A stretch of DNA of 64,000 nucleotides from Aristolochia californica. Taxonomy: Eukaryota > Streptophyta > Magnoliopsida > Piperales > Aristolochiaceae. The notes beneath the pieces are model-generated. The model had not been told where the DNA came from. It did no database searches and was given only the letters and a program-made list of their open reading frames with translations. Made by a program: the position numbers and the translations under genes. The first letter of the stretch is position 1. Every line of letters starts with the position of its first letter. Shown piece by piece: positions 51,301 to 63,476 of this stretch. The stretch spans positions 13,420,164 to 13,484,163 of the forward strand of contig JARWKL010000005.1 of NCBI GenBank assembly GCA_029961685.1, in the 5' to 3' direction.

Positions 51301-52289
51301 AAATGTAGAGAGAGATAATTCCAAATTTTGTTGGTAATTTTTAGGGATTGTAAACTCTTTTTTGGTTTTATATATATGGTTTTGCATTCGTCGGGAATAG
51401 GGGGAGGCAGGGGATATTTAATTGAGTGTTGACTCCCAATCCATAAATCATTCCTTACGAAAATATAGCCCGTTACGCATGATAAATCACATTACAATCA
51501 TGTATGATCGTGAGGTCGACTTTCTGTAAATGGGCAAAATAATGGCTTGTTTGACTCGGGTAAATATCCCAGCACACCTTCACTTGAGAATTTAATGTTA
51601 TTCTCTTTAAAAGGTTTGGATCCATAGGTCATTTGCATCTTTAACAAGTTTCAAGCATGTAAATCCATTTTTGAAAACATGTGTAGAAAAATCTCTTTCT
51701 TATAAAATTTTGATCTATTAGAGTTGAACAAGTGGAATTTCCCAAACTTTGATAACAAAATTTTTGTGTTCATTTGTGGTGTGTGAATAAATTTTTTTAC
51801 TTACATTTGTTATTGCTTTAAATTCTTTCCATACATAAACTCTAAAATTTTCATTTTGTTGTGATCTATTTGCCTTTTATCTCTTTTTTTGCTTACGAGA
51901 TGAAGGGAAAGTGAAAACATAAGTTTTGAATAAAGAAAAAATATCTATACAAATGGAAATGCGGAATGCACAAATATAGAGAAAGATAATTCCAAAAAAT
52001 TTCTGCAATTTTTTGGGATTTTAAACTCTTTTAAGTTTTTATATATCAGGTTTTGCAATCGTTCGGAAAAGGGGGAGGCAGGGGATTTTTAATTGAGTGT
52101 TGACTCCCAATCCATAAGTCATTCCTTAAAAAAAATAAAGCTTGTTACGCATGATAAATCACTTTACAATCATCTATGATCGTTAGGTCAGGTTTTTGTA
52201 AAAAGGCAAAATAATGCCTTGTTTGACTCGAGTAAATATCCCACCGCACCTTCACTTGAGAATTAAATGTTATTTTATTTAAAATATTT
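48391..52289. repeat. Satellite monomers with deletions and one partial duplication
   Basis: Landmarks are at 48391, 48890, 49562, about 50231 (landmark lost), 50892 and 51618. At 48453 AAAACA joins TTGTTGTGATC, about 170 bases missing. Near 50230 AAAGGT joins CATTTCC, a deletion between two GGT triplets that removes the BamHI-type site. At 51277-51330 a segment of about 55 bases (AATGGAATTGCATAGTGCAC onward) duplicates part of the previous monomer at about 50553. Confidence 0.83.
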
Positions 52290-53635
52290 GGATCCATAGG
52301 TCATTTGCATCTTTAACATGTTTCAAGCATGCATATCCATTTTTTAAAACATGTTTAGAACAATCTGTTTCTCAAAACATTTCGAGCAATTAGGATTGAA
52401 CTCGAGGAATTTCAAAAACATGGATTACAAAACTTTTCTGTTCATTTGTGGTGTGTGAATAAATGTTCTTTAATTAAATTTTTATTGCTTTAAATTCTTT
52501 CCATACATCAACCCTAAAAGTTTCATTTTTGTATGATCTACTAGCCTTTTATCTCTTTTTTATTTTCCTGTGATGATGGGAAAGTGAATTCTCAAATTTT
52601 GATTTAAGAAAAAAGTATACATCTAAAATGGAAAAGATCTATGCACAAATTTAGAGAGAGATAATTCCAAAAAGGGTCTATAATTTTTAGGGATTCTAAA
52701 CTCTTTTTAGTTTTTATATATCAAGTTTTGCAATCGTCGGGAAAAGGGGGAGGTGGGGGATTTTTAACTGAGAGTTGACTCCCAATCCATAAGTCATTCC
52801 TTAGAAAAATACAGCCCATTACGCATGGTAAATCACTTTACAATAATCTATGATCGTTAGGTCAGCTTTTTGTAAATGGGCAAAATAATGGCTTGTTTGA
52901 CTTGGGTAAATATCCCACTGCACCTTCACTTGAGAATTAAATGTTATTCTCTTTAAAAGGTTTGGATCCATAGGTCATTTGCATCTTTAACATGTTTCAA
53001 GCATGCATATCCATTTTTTAAAACATGTTTAGAACAATCTATTTCATATAAAATTCCGAGCAATTAAGGATGAACTAGAGAAATTTCCAAAACTTGGATT
53101 ACAAAACTTTTCTGTTCATTTGTAGTGTGTGAATAAATTTTCTTTACTTACATTTGTTATTGCTTTAAATTATTTCCGTACATCAACTCTAAAATTTTTA
53201 TTTTGGAATGATCTATTTGCCTTTTATATGATTTTTTTTCCGAGATGAATGGAAAGTGAAAACTCAAATTTTGATTTAAGAAAAAATTATACATCTAAAT
53301 TGGAAATGCTCTATGCACAAATTTAGAGAGAGATAATTCCAAAAAGTGTCTATAATTTTTCGGGATTGTAAACTCTTTTTAGTTTTTAAATATCCGGTTT
53401 TGCAATCATCTGGAAAAGGGGGAGGCGGTGGATGTTTAACTGAGCGTTGACTCCCAATCCATAAGTTGTTCCATACAAAAATATAGCCCGTTTCGCTTTA
53501 TAAATCACTTTACAATCATCTATGATCGTTATGCCACCTTTTTGTAGAAGGAAAAAATTATGGCTTGTTTGACTCGGGTAAATATCCCACCGCACCTGAA
53601 CTTGAGAATTAAATGTTACTCACTTTAAAAGGTTT
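52290..53635. repeat. Closely related neighbouring monomer pair
   Basis: Units at 52290 and 52964 (674 and 672 bases) share ACATGTTTAGAACAATCT, GGATTACAAAACTTTTCTG and CTATGCACAAATTTAGAG, which are rare elsewhere. This suggests a recent single-monomer tandem duplication. Confidence 0.7.
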
Positions 53636-56600
53636 CGATCCATAGGTCATTTGCATCTTTAACATGTTTCAATCTTGCGTATCCCTTTATAAAATACATG
53701 TGTAGAAAAATCTCTTTCTTATAAAATTCCGAGCTAATAGGGTTGAAATATTGGAATTTCCCAAACTTGGATAACAACATTTTGTGTTCATTAGTGGTGT
53801 ATGAATAAATTTTCTTTACTATCATTTGTTATTGCTTTAAATTTTTTCCATTCATAAACTCTAAAATTTTCATTTTCTTGTGATCTATTTGCCTTTTATC
53901 ACTTTTTTTGTTTACGAGATGTAGGGAAAGTGGAAACTCAAGTTTTTATTTAAGAAAAAGCTATGCATCCAAAATGAAAAAGCACAATGCAAAAATATAG
54001 AGAGAGATAATTCCAAAAGGTGTATTTATTTTTAAGGAATTTTAAACTCTTTTTAGTTTTTATATATCAAATTTTGCAATCGTCAGGAAAGGGGGAGGCG
54101 GGGGATTCTATACTGAGTGTTGACTCCCGATCCATAAGTCATTGCTTACAAAAATATAGCCTGTTATGCACTATAAATCACTTTACAATCATCTATGATC
54201 ATTAGGTTAGCTTTTTGTAAATGGGCAAAATAATGGCTTGTTTGACTCGGGTAAATATCCAACCGAACCTTCACCTGAGAATTTAATGTTATTCCCTTTA
54301 AAAGGTTTGGTTCCATAGGTTATTTGCATCTTTAACAGGTTTCAAGCATGCATATCCATTTTTTAAAACAAGTGTTCAAAAATCTCTTTCTTATAAAAGT
54401 ACAAGCGATAAGGGTTAACTTGTGAAATTTTCCAAGCTTGGATAATGAAACTTTTGTGTTCATTTGTGGTGTGTGAATAAATTTTCTTTACTTTAATTTG
54501 TTATTACTTTAAATTCTTTCCATACATAAACTCTAAAATTTTTATTTTGTTGTGATCTATTTGCCTTTTATCTCTTTTTTGGTCTACGCGATGAAGGGAA
54601 AGTGAAAACCCAAGTTTTGATTTCAGAAAAAAGTATACATCTAAAATGGAAATGCTCAATACACAAATGTAGAGAGAGATAATTCCAAAAAGTGTCTGTA
54701 ATTTTTAGGGATTAAAAACTCTATTTATTTTTTACATGTAAGGTTCTGCAATCGTTGGGAAAAGGGGGAGGTGGGGATTTTTAACTGAGTGTTGACTCCA
54801 ACTCCAATAGTCATTCCTTAAAAAAATATAGCCATTACTCACGATAAATCACTTTACAATCATCTATGATCGTTAGGTCAGCTATTTGTAAATATCCCAC
54901 CGCACCTTCACTTGAGAATTTAAGGTTATTCTCTTTAAAAGGTTTTGACCCATAGGTCATTTTCATCTTTAACATGTTTCAAGCATGAATATCCATTTTT
55001 TAAAACATTTGTAGAAAATTCTCTTTCTTATCAAATTAAGAGCTATCAGGGTTGAACGAGTGAAATTTCCCAACCTTGGATAACAAAATTTTTTTGTTCA
55101 TTTGTGCTGTGTGAATATATTTTATTTACTTACATTTTTAATTGATTTAAATTCTTTCCATACATAAACTCTAATATTTTTATTTTGTTGTGATTTATTA
55201 ACCTTTTATCTCTTTTTTTGTTTACGAGATGAAGGGAAAGTGAAAAATCAAGTTTTGATTTAAGAAAAAAGTGTACATGTAAAATTTAAATGCACAATGC
55301 ACAAATGTAGAGAGAGATATTTCAAAAGTGTCTGTAATTTTTAGGGATTTTAAACTCTTTTTTTTTATATATCAGGTTTTGTAATCGTTGGGAAAAGGAG
55401 GAGGCAATGATTTTTAACTGAGTGTTGACTGCAAATCCATAAGTCATTCCTTTCAAAAATATAGCCCGTTATGTATGACAAATCACTTTCCAATCATTTA
55501 TGATTGTTAGGTCAGCTTTATGTAAATGGGAAAATAATGGCTTGTTTGACTCATGTAAATATCCCACCGCATGTTCACTTGAGAATTTAATATTATTCTC
55601 TTTAAAAGGTTTGGATCCAAAGGTCATTTGTGTCTTTAACATGTTTCAAGCATGCATATCACTTACAGTCATCTATGAACGTTAAGTCAGCTTTTTGTAA
55701 ATGGGCAAAATAATGGCTTGTTTGATTCGGGTAAATATCCCACCGGACCTTCACTTGAGAAGTTAATGTTATTCTATTTAAAAGATTTCGATCCACATGT
55801 CATTTGCATCTTTAACATGTTTCAAGCATGCATATTCATTTTTTAAAACATGTGTAGAAAAATCTCTTTCTTATAAAATTCCGACCTATTAGGGTTGAAC
55901 TAGTGGAATTTCCCAAGCTTGGATAACAAAAATTTTATGTTCATTTGTGATGTGTGAATAAATTTTCTTTACTTACATTTGTTATTTCTTTAAATTCTTA
56001 CCGTCCATAAACTCTAAAATTTTAATTTTGGTTTGATCTATTTGCTTTTAATCTCTTTTTTTGTTTACGAGATGAAGGGAAAGTGAAAAATCAAGTTTTT
56101 ATTTGAGAAAAAAAGTAACATAACAAATGGAAATGCACAATGAACAAATGTTGAGAGAGATAATTCCAAAAAGTGTCTGTAGTTTTTAGAGATTGTAAAC
56201 TCTTTTTAGTTTTTATATATCAGGTTTTGCAATCATCAGGAAATAAGATAGGTGGAGAGTTTTTAACTGAGTGTTGACTCCAAATCCATAAGTCCTTCCT
56301 TAAAAAAATATAGACCGTTATGCATGATAGATCACTTTACAATTATCTGTGGTCGTTAGGTCAGCTTTTTGTAAATGGGCAAAATAACGGCTTGTTTGAA
56401 TCGGGTAAATATTCCACCGCACCTTCACTTGAGAATTTAATAGTATTCTCTTTAAAAGGTTTGGATCTATATGTCATTTGAATCTTTAACATGCTTCAGG
56501 CATGCTTATCCATTTTTTTAAACATGTGAGGAAAAATCACTTTCTTATAAAATTCTGAGCTATTAGGATTGAACTGGAGGAATTTCCAAAACTTGGATAA

Positions 56601-58996
56601 CAAAACTTTTGTGTTCATTAGTGGTGTGTGAATAAATTTTCTTAACTTACATTTGTTATTGATTTAAATTCTTTCCATACATCAACTCTAAAATTTTTAT
56701 TTTGTTGTGATCTATTTGCTTTTATCTCTTTTTTTCTTTTCCGACATGAAGGGAAAGTGAAAACTCAAGTTTTGATTTCAGGAAAAAGTATACATCTAAA
56801 ATGGAATTGCACTGTCCAAAAATGTTCAGAGAGATAATTCCAAAAAAGTGTCTTTAATTTTTAGGGATTGTAAACTATTCTTAGTTTTTATATATCAGGT
56901 TTCGCAATCATCCGAAAAAGGGGGAGATTGGGAATTTTTAACTGAGTGTTGACTCCCAATCCATAAGTCATTTCATACAAGAATATAGCATGTTATGTAT
57001 GATAAATCACTTTACAATCATGTATGATCGTTATGTCACCTTTTTGTAAATGGGAAAAATAATGTCTTGTTTGACTCTAGTAAATATCCCACCGCACCTT
57101 CACTTGAGAATTTAATGTTATCTTTAAAATGTTTCGATCCATAGGTAATTTGAATCTTTAACAAGTTTCAAGCATGTATATCCCTTTTTTAAAACATGTG
57201 TAGAAAAATCTCTTTCTTATAAAATTCTGAGTTATTAGGATTGAAATAGAGGAATTTCCCAAACTTGGACAACAAAAATTTTGTGTTCATTTGTGGTGTG
57301 TGAATAAATTTTCTTTACTTACATTTTTTATTGCTTTAAATTCATTCTGTGAATAAACTCTAAAATTTTAATTTTGGTGGGATCTATTTGCCTTTTATCT
57401 CTTTTTTTGTTTACGAAATGAAGGGAAAGTGAAAACTCAAGTTTTGATTAAAGAAAAAAGTAACATAAAAAATGGAAATGCACAATGCACAAATGTAGAG
57501 AGAGATAATTCCAAAAAGTGTCCGTAATTTTTAGGGATTGTAAACTGTTTTTAGTTTTTATATATCAGGTTTTGCAATCGTCTGGAAAAGGGGGAGGCGG
57601 GGGATTTTTAACTGAGTGTTAAATGTTATTCTTTTTTAAATGTTTGGATCCATAAGTCATTTGCATCTTTAACATGTTTCAATCATGCATATCCAATTTT
57701 TAAATAACATGTATAGAAAAATCTCTTTCATAAAAAATTCCTAGCTATTAGGGTTGAACTAGTGGAATTTCCAAAACTTGGACAACAAAAATTTTGTGTT
57801 CATTTGTGGTGTGTGAATAAATTTTATTTTCTTACATTTTTTATTGCTTTAAATTCTTTCCACACATAAACTCAACAATTTTCATTTTTTTTGTATCCTG
57901 TTGCCTTTTAACTCTGTTTTTGTTAACGAGATGAAGGGAAAGTGAAAAATCAAGTTTTGATTTAAGAAAAAAGTATACATCTATAATAGAAATGCACATT
58001 ACAAAAATTTAGAGAGTGATAATTCAAAAACAATTCTGTAATTTTTAGGGATTTTAAACTGCTTTTAGTTTTTATATATCTGGTTTTGGAATCGTCAAGA
58101 AAAAGGGGAGGCAGAGGATTTTGAACTTAGTGTTGACTGCCAATCCATAAGTCATTCCTTACAAAAAAAATAGCCCGTTACACATGATAAATCACTTTAC
58201 AATCACCTATGATCGTTAGGTCAGCTTTATGTAAGTGGGCAAAATAATGGCTTGTTTGACTCGGGTAAATATCCCACCGAACCTTCACTTGAGAATTTAA
58301 TGTTATTCTCTTTAAAAGGTTTGGATCCATAGGTCATTTGCATTTTTCACATATTTTTAGCATGCATATTCATTTTTTAAAACATGTCTAGAAAAATCAT
58401 TTTCTTATAAAATTACAAGCTATTAGGGTTGAAGTAGTGGAATTTCTCAAAAGTGGATAAAAAAACTTTTGTGTTCATTTGTGGTGTGTGAACAAATTTT
58501 CTTTACTTACATTTTTTATTGCTTTAAATTCTTTCCATGCAAAAACTCTAAAATTTTTATTTTGTTATGATCTATTTGCCTTTTATCTCTTTTTTTGTCT
58601 ACATGATGAAGGGAAAGTGAAAACTCACGTTTTCATTTATGAAAAAAGTATACATATAAAATGGAAATGCACAATGCACTAATGTAGAGTGATATAATTC
58701 CAAAAAGTGTTTGTAATTATTAGGGATTGTAAACTCTTTTTAGTTTTTAAATATAAGGTTTTGCAATCGTTGGGAAAAAGGGGAGGCGAGGGATTTTTAA
58801 TGGAGTGTTGACACCCAATCCATAAGTCATTGCTTACAAAAATATAACCTGTTATGCAAGATAAATCACTTTACAATCATCTTATATCGTTAGGTCAACT
58901 TTTTGTAAAAGGGCAAAATAATGGCTTATTTGACTCGGGTTAATATCCCACCGCACCGTCACTTGAGAATTTAATGTTATCCTCATTAAATGGTTT
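53636..58996. repeat. Diverged satellite monomers with several deletions
   Basis: Landmarks are at 53636, 54309, 54946, 55613, 55789, 56463, 57135, 57646 and 58323. Near 54890 a deletion between two GTAAAT copies removes about 35 bases. At 55660 CATGCATATC joins ACTTACAGTC, leaving only 176 bases between landmarks. At 57620 GAGTGTT joins AAATGTTATTC, about 165 bases missing. No gene or foreign insertion is visible. Confidence 0.85.
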
Positions 58997-61900
58997 GGAT
59001 CCATAAGTCATTTGCATCTTTAACATCTTTCAAACATGCATTTCCATTTTTTAAAACATGTATAGAAAAAAGTCTTTCTTAAAATTCTGAGCTACAGGGT
59101 TGAACTAGTGGAACTTCCCAAACTTGGATAACAAAACTTTTGTTTTCATTTGTGATGTGTGAATAAATTTTCTTTACTTATGTTATTGCTTTGAATTATC
59201 TCCATACATAAACTCTAAAATTTTCATTTTGTTGTGATCTATTTGCCTTTTATCTCTTTTTTTGTTTACGAGATGAAGGCAAAGAGAAAACTCAAGTTTT
59301 GATTTAAGAAAAAAGTATAAATCCAAAATGGAAATGCACTATGCAAAAATGTAGGGCGTGCTAATTCCAAAAAGTGTCTGTAATTTTAAGAGATTGTAAA
59401 CTCTTTTTAGTTTTTTTATATCTCGTTTTCCAATCGTCGAGAAAAGGGACATGCGGGGGATTTTTAACTAACTGTTGACTCCCAAATCATTCTCTAAAAA
59501 AATATAACCCGTTACGAATGTAAATCACTTTACAATCCTCTATGATCATTAGGTCATCTTTTTTGAAATCGGAAAAATAATGGCTTGTTTGACTTGGGTA
59601 AATATCCCACCGCACCATCACTTGGGAATTTAATGTTATTCTCTTTAAAAGTTTGGGATCCATAGGTCATTTGCATCTTCAACATGTTTCAAGCATGCAT
59701 ATCCATTTATTGAAACATGTGTAGAAAAATCTTTCTTATAAAATTCCGAGCTATTAGGGTTGAACGAGTGGAATTTCCCAAACCTGGATAATAAAACTTT
59801 TGTGTTCATTTGTGGTGTGTGAATAAATTTTCTATAGTTACAATTGTTATTGCTTTAAATTCTTTCCATACATAAACTCTAAAATTTTAATTTTGTTGTG
59901 ATCTATTTGCATTTTATCTCAATTTTCTGTCTAAGAGATGAGGGGAAAGTGTAAACTCAATTTTTGATTTAAGAAAAAAGTAACATAAAAAATGGAAAAA
60001 CACAATGCACAAATGTAGAGAGAGAAAATTCCAAAAAGTGTCTGTAATTTTTAGCGGTTGTAAACTCTTTTTAGTTTATAGATATCAGGTTTTGCAATCT
60101 TCGGGAAAAGGGGGAGGTGGGGGATTTCTAACTGAGTGTTGACTTCCAATCCATAAGTCATTCTTTACAAAAATATAGCCCGTTATGCATGATAAATCAC
60201 TTTACAATCATTTGTGATCGTTAGGTCAGCTTTTTGTAAATGGGCAAAATAATGGCTAGTTTGACTCGGGTAAATATCCCATTGCACCTTCACTTGAGAA
60301 TTTAATGTTATTCTCTTTAAAGGGTTTGGATCCATGGGTCATTTGCATCTTTAACATGTTTCAAGCATGTATATCCATTTTTTAAAACATATGTAGAAAA
60401 ATATCTTTCTAATAAAATTCCGAGCTATTTGGGTTGAAGTAGAGGAATTTACCAAACTTGGATAACATAACTTTTGTGTTCATTTGTGGTGTGTGAACTA
60501 ATTTTCTTTACTTACATTTGTTATTTCTTTAAATGTTTTCCATGCATAAACTCTAAAATTTTCATTTTGTTATCATCTATATGCCTTTTATCTCTTTTTT
60601 TGTTTACAACATGAAGGGAAATGCAGAATGGACAAATTTAGAGAGAGATCATTCCAAAAAAAGTGTTTAGTTTTGAGGGAACTCTTTTTAGTTTTTATAT
60701 ATCAGGTTTTGCAATCGTCGGGAAAAGGGGGAGGCGGGGGATTCTTAACTGAGTGATGACTCCAGATCCATAAGTCATTCCTTACAAAAAAAAGCCCTTT
60801 ATCCATGATAAATAACTTTACAATCATCTATGACCATTAGGTCAGCTTTTTCTAAATGGGGAAAATAATGACTTGTTTGACTCGGGTAAATATCCCACCG
60901 CACGTTCACTTGAGAATTTAATGTTATTCTCCTTAAAATTTTTGGATGCATAGGACATTTGCATCTTGAACTTGTGTCAAATATGCATATCAATTTTTTA
61001 AAACATGTGTAGAAAAATCTCTTTCTTATAAAATTACGAGCTATTTGGGTTGAACTAGTGGAATTTTCCTAACTTGGATAACAAAACTTTTGTCTTCATT
61101 TATTGTGTGTGAAAAAATTTTCTTTACTTCCATTTTTTATTGCTTTAAATTCTTTCCATACATAAGCTTTAAAACTTTCATTTTGTTGTGATCTATTTGC
61201 CTTTTATCTCTTTTTTTGTCTACGAGATGAAGGGAAAGTGAAAACTCAAGTTTTGATTTAAGAAAAAAGTATACATCTAAAATGGAAATGCACAATGACA
61301 AATGTTGAGAGAGATAATTTCAAAAAGTGTCATTAATTTTTAGAGATTGTAAACTCTTTTTAGTTTTTATATTTCAAGTTCTGCAATCGTCAGAAAAAGG
61401 GGGATGCGGGGGATTTTTAACTAAGTGTTGACTCCCAATCCATTAGTCATAACTTACAAAAGTATGGCCCGTTACGCATGATAAATCACTTTACAATCTT
61501 CTATGATCGTTAGGTCAACAATATGTAAATGGGATAAATAATGGCTTTATGGACTCGGGTAAGTATCCCACCACACCTTTACTTGAGAATTTAATGTTAT
61601 TCTCTTTAAAAGGTTTCGATCCATAGGTCATTTGCATCTTTAACAATTTTCAAGCATTTATATGCATTTTTTAAAACATGTGTAGAAAACTCTCTTTCTT
61701 ATAAAATTACGAGCTATTGGGGTTGAACTAGTGGATTTTCCCAAACTTGGATAACAAAACTTTTGTATTCATTTGTGGTGTGTGAGTAAATTTTCTTTAC
61801 TTACATTTCTTACTGCTTTAAATTCTTTCCATAAATAAACTCTAAAATTTTCATTTTGTTGTGATTTATTTGCGTTTTATCTCTTTTTATGTCTACGAGA

Positions 61901-62752
61901 TGAACGGAAAGTGAAAAATCAAGTTTTGATTTAAGAAAAAAGTATACATTTAAAATATAAATGCACAATACACAAATGTAGAGAGATATAATTCCAAAAA
62001 GTGTCTGTAATTTTGAGGGATTATAAACTCATTTTAGTTTTTATTTATCCGATTTTGCAATCGTCGGGAAATGGGGGAGGCAGGGGATTTTTAACAAAGT
62101 GTTGACTCCCAATCCATAAGTCATTCCTTAAAAAAATATAGCCCGTTACACATTATAAATCAATTTACAATCGTCTATGATCGTTAGCTCAGCTTATTGT
62201 AAATGGGCAAAATAATGGTTTGTTTGACTCGTGTAAATATCCCACTACACCATCACTTGAGAATTTAATGTTATTCTTTTGAAAAGGTTTGGATCCATAG
62301 GTCATCTGCATTTTTATCATGATTCAAACATGCATATCCATTTTTTAAAACAATTGTAGAAAAATCTCTTTCTTATAAAATTCTGAGCTATTAGGGTTGA
62401 ACTAGTGGAATTTCCCAAACTTGGATAACATATCTTTTCTGTTCATTTGTGGTGTGTAAATAAATTTTCTTTACTTACATTTGTTATTGCTTTAAATTCT
62501 TTCCATACATACACTCTAAAATTTTAATTTTGTAGTGATCTATTTGCCTTTTATCCTTTTTTTGCTAACGAGATGAAGGGAAAGTGAAAACTCAAGTTTT
62601 GATTTAAGAAAAAAGTAACATCTAAAATGGAAATTCACAATGCACAATTGTAGAGAGAGATAATTCCAAAAACTGTGTATAATTTTTAGGGATTGTAAAC
62701 TCTTTTTAGTTTTTATATATTAGGTTTTGCAATCGCCGGGAAAAGCGGAAGA

Positions 62753-62779
62753 GGGGGGGGGGGGGGGGGGGGGGGGGGG
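62753..62779 (+). repeat. Poly-G tract, 27 G
   Basis: A run of 27 G occupies the G-rich box of the monomer starting at 62291, a monomer type different from the poly-G carriers at 29-36 kb. Confidence 0.85.
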
Positions 62780-63452
62780 TGGGTTTGTAACTGAGTGTTG
62801 ACTCCCAATTCATAAGTCATTCCTTACAAAATTATAGCCCGTTACGCATGATAAATCACTTTATAATCATCTTTGATTATTTGGTCAGCTTTTTGTTAAT
62901 GGGTAAAATAAAGGCTTGTTTGACTCGGGTAAATATCCTACTACACGTTCACTTGAGAATTTATTGTTATTCACTTTAAAATGTTTGGATCCATATGTCA
63001 TTTGCATCTTTACCATGTTTCAAACATGCATATCCATTTTTTAAAACATGTGTAGATAAATCTCTTTCTTATAAAATTCCGAGCTATTGGGGTTGAACTA
63101 ATGGAATTTCCCAAACGTGGATAAAAAAAAATTTGTGTTCAATTGTGGTGTTTGAATATTTTTTATTTACTTACATTTTTTTTTCTTTAAATTATTTCCA
63201 TACATAAACTCAAAAAATTTTATTTTGTTGTGATCTATTTGCCTTTTATCTCTTTTTTTTCTCAACAAGTTGAAGGGAAAGTGAAAGCTCAAGTTTTGAT
63301 TTAAAAAAAAATTACTCATCCAAAATGTAAATGCACAATGCACAAATGTAGAGAGATATAATTCCAAAAAGTGTCTATAATTTTTAGGGATTTTAAACTC
63401 TTTTTAGTTTTTATATCAGGTTTTGCAATCGTCGAAAAAAGGGAGGGAGGGT

Positions 63453-63476
63453 GGGGGGGGGGGGGGGGGGGGGGGG
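63453..63476 (+). repeat. Poly-G tract, 24 G
   Basis: A run of 24 G follows GGGAGGGAGGGT in the next monomer (starting at 62987), at the same homologous box. Confidence 0.85.

Noticed and set aside
5433..63367. Dozens of 60-109-codon open frames, mostly on the minus strand, with similar peptides (e.g. around 12137-12397, 14817-15086, 17506-17775)
   Set aside because: They recur at the satellite or higher-order period, lie at the same monomer position, and are lost in other copies by ordinary mutation. Similar peptides simply reflect repeat copies. No domain, promoter or splice context supports genes.
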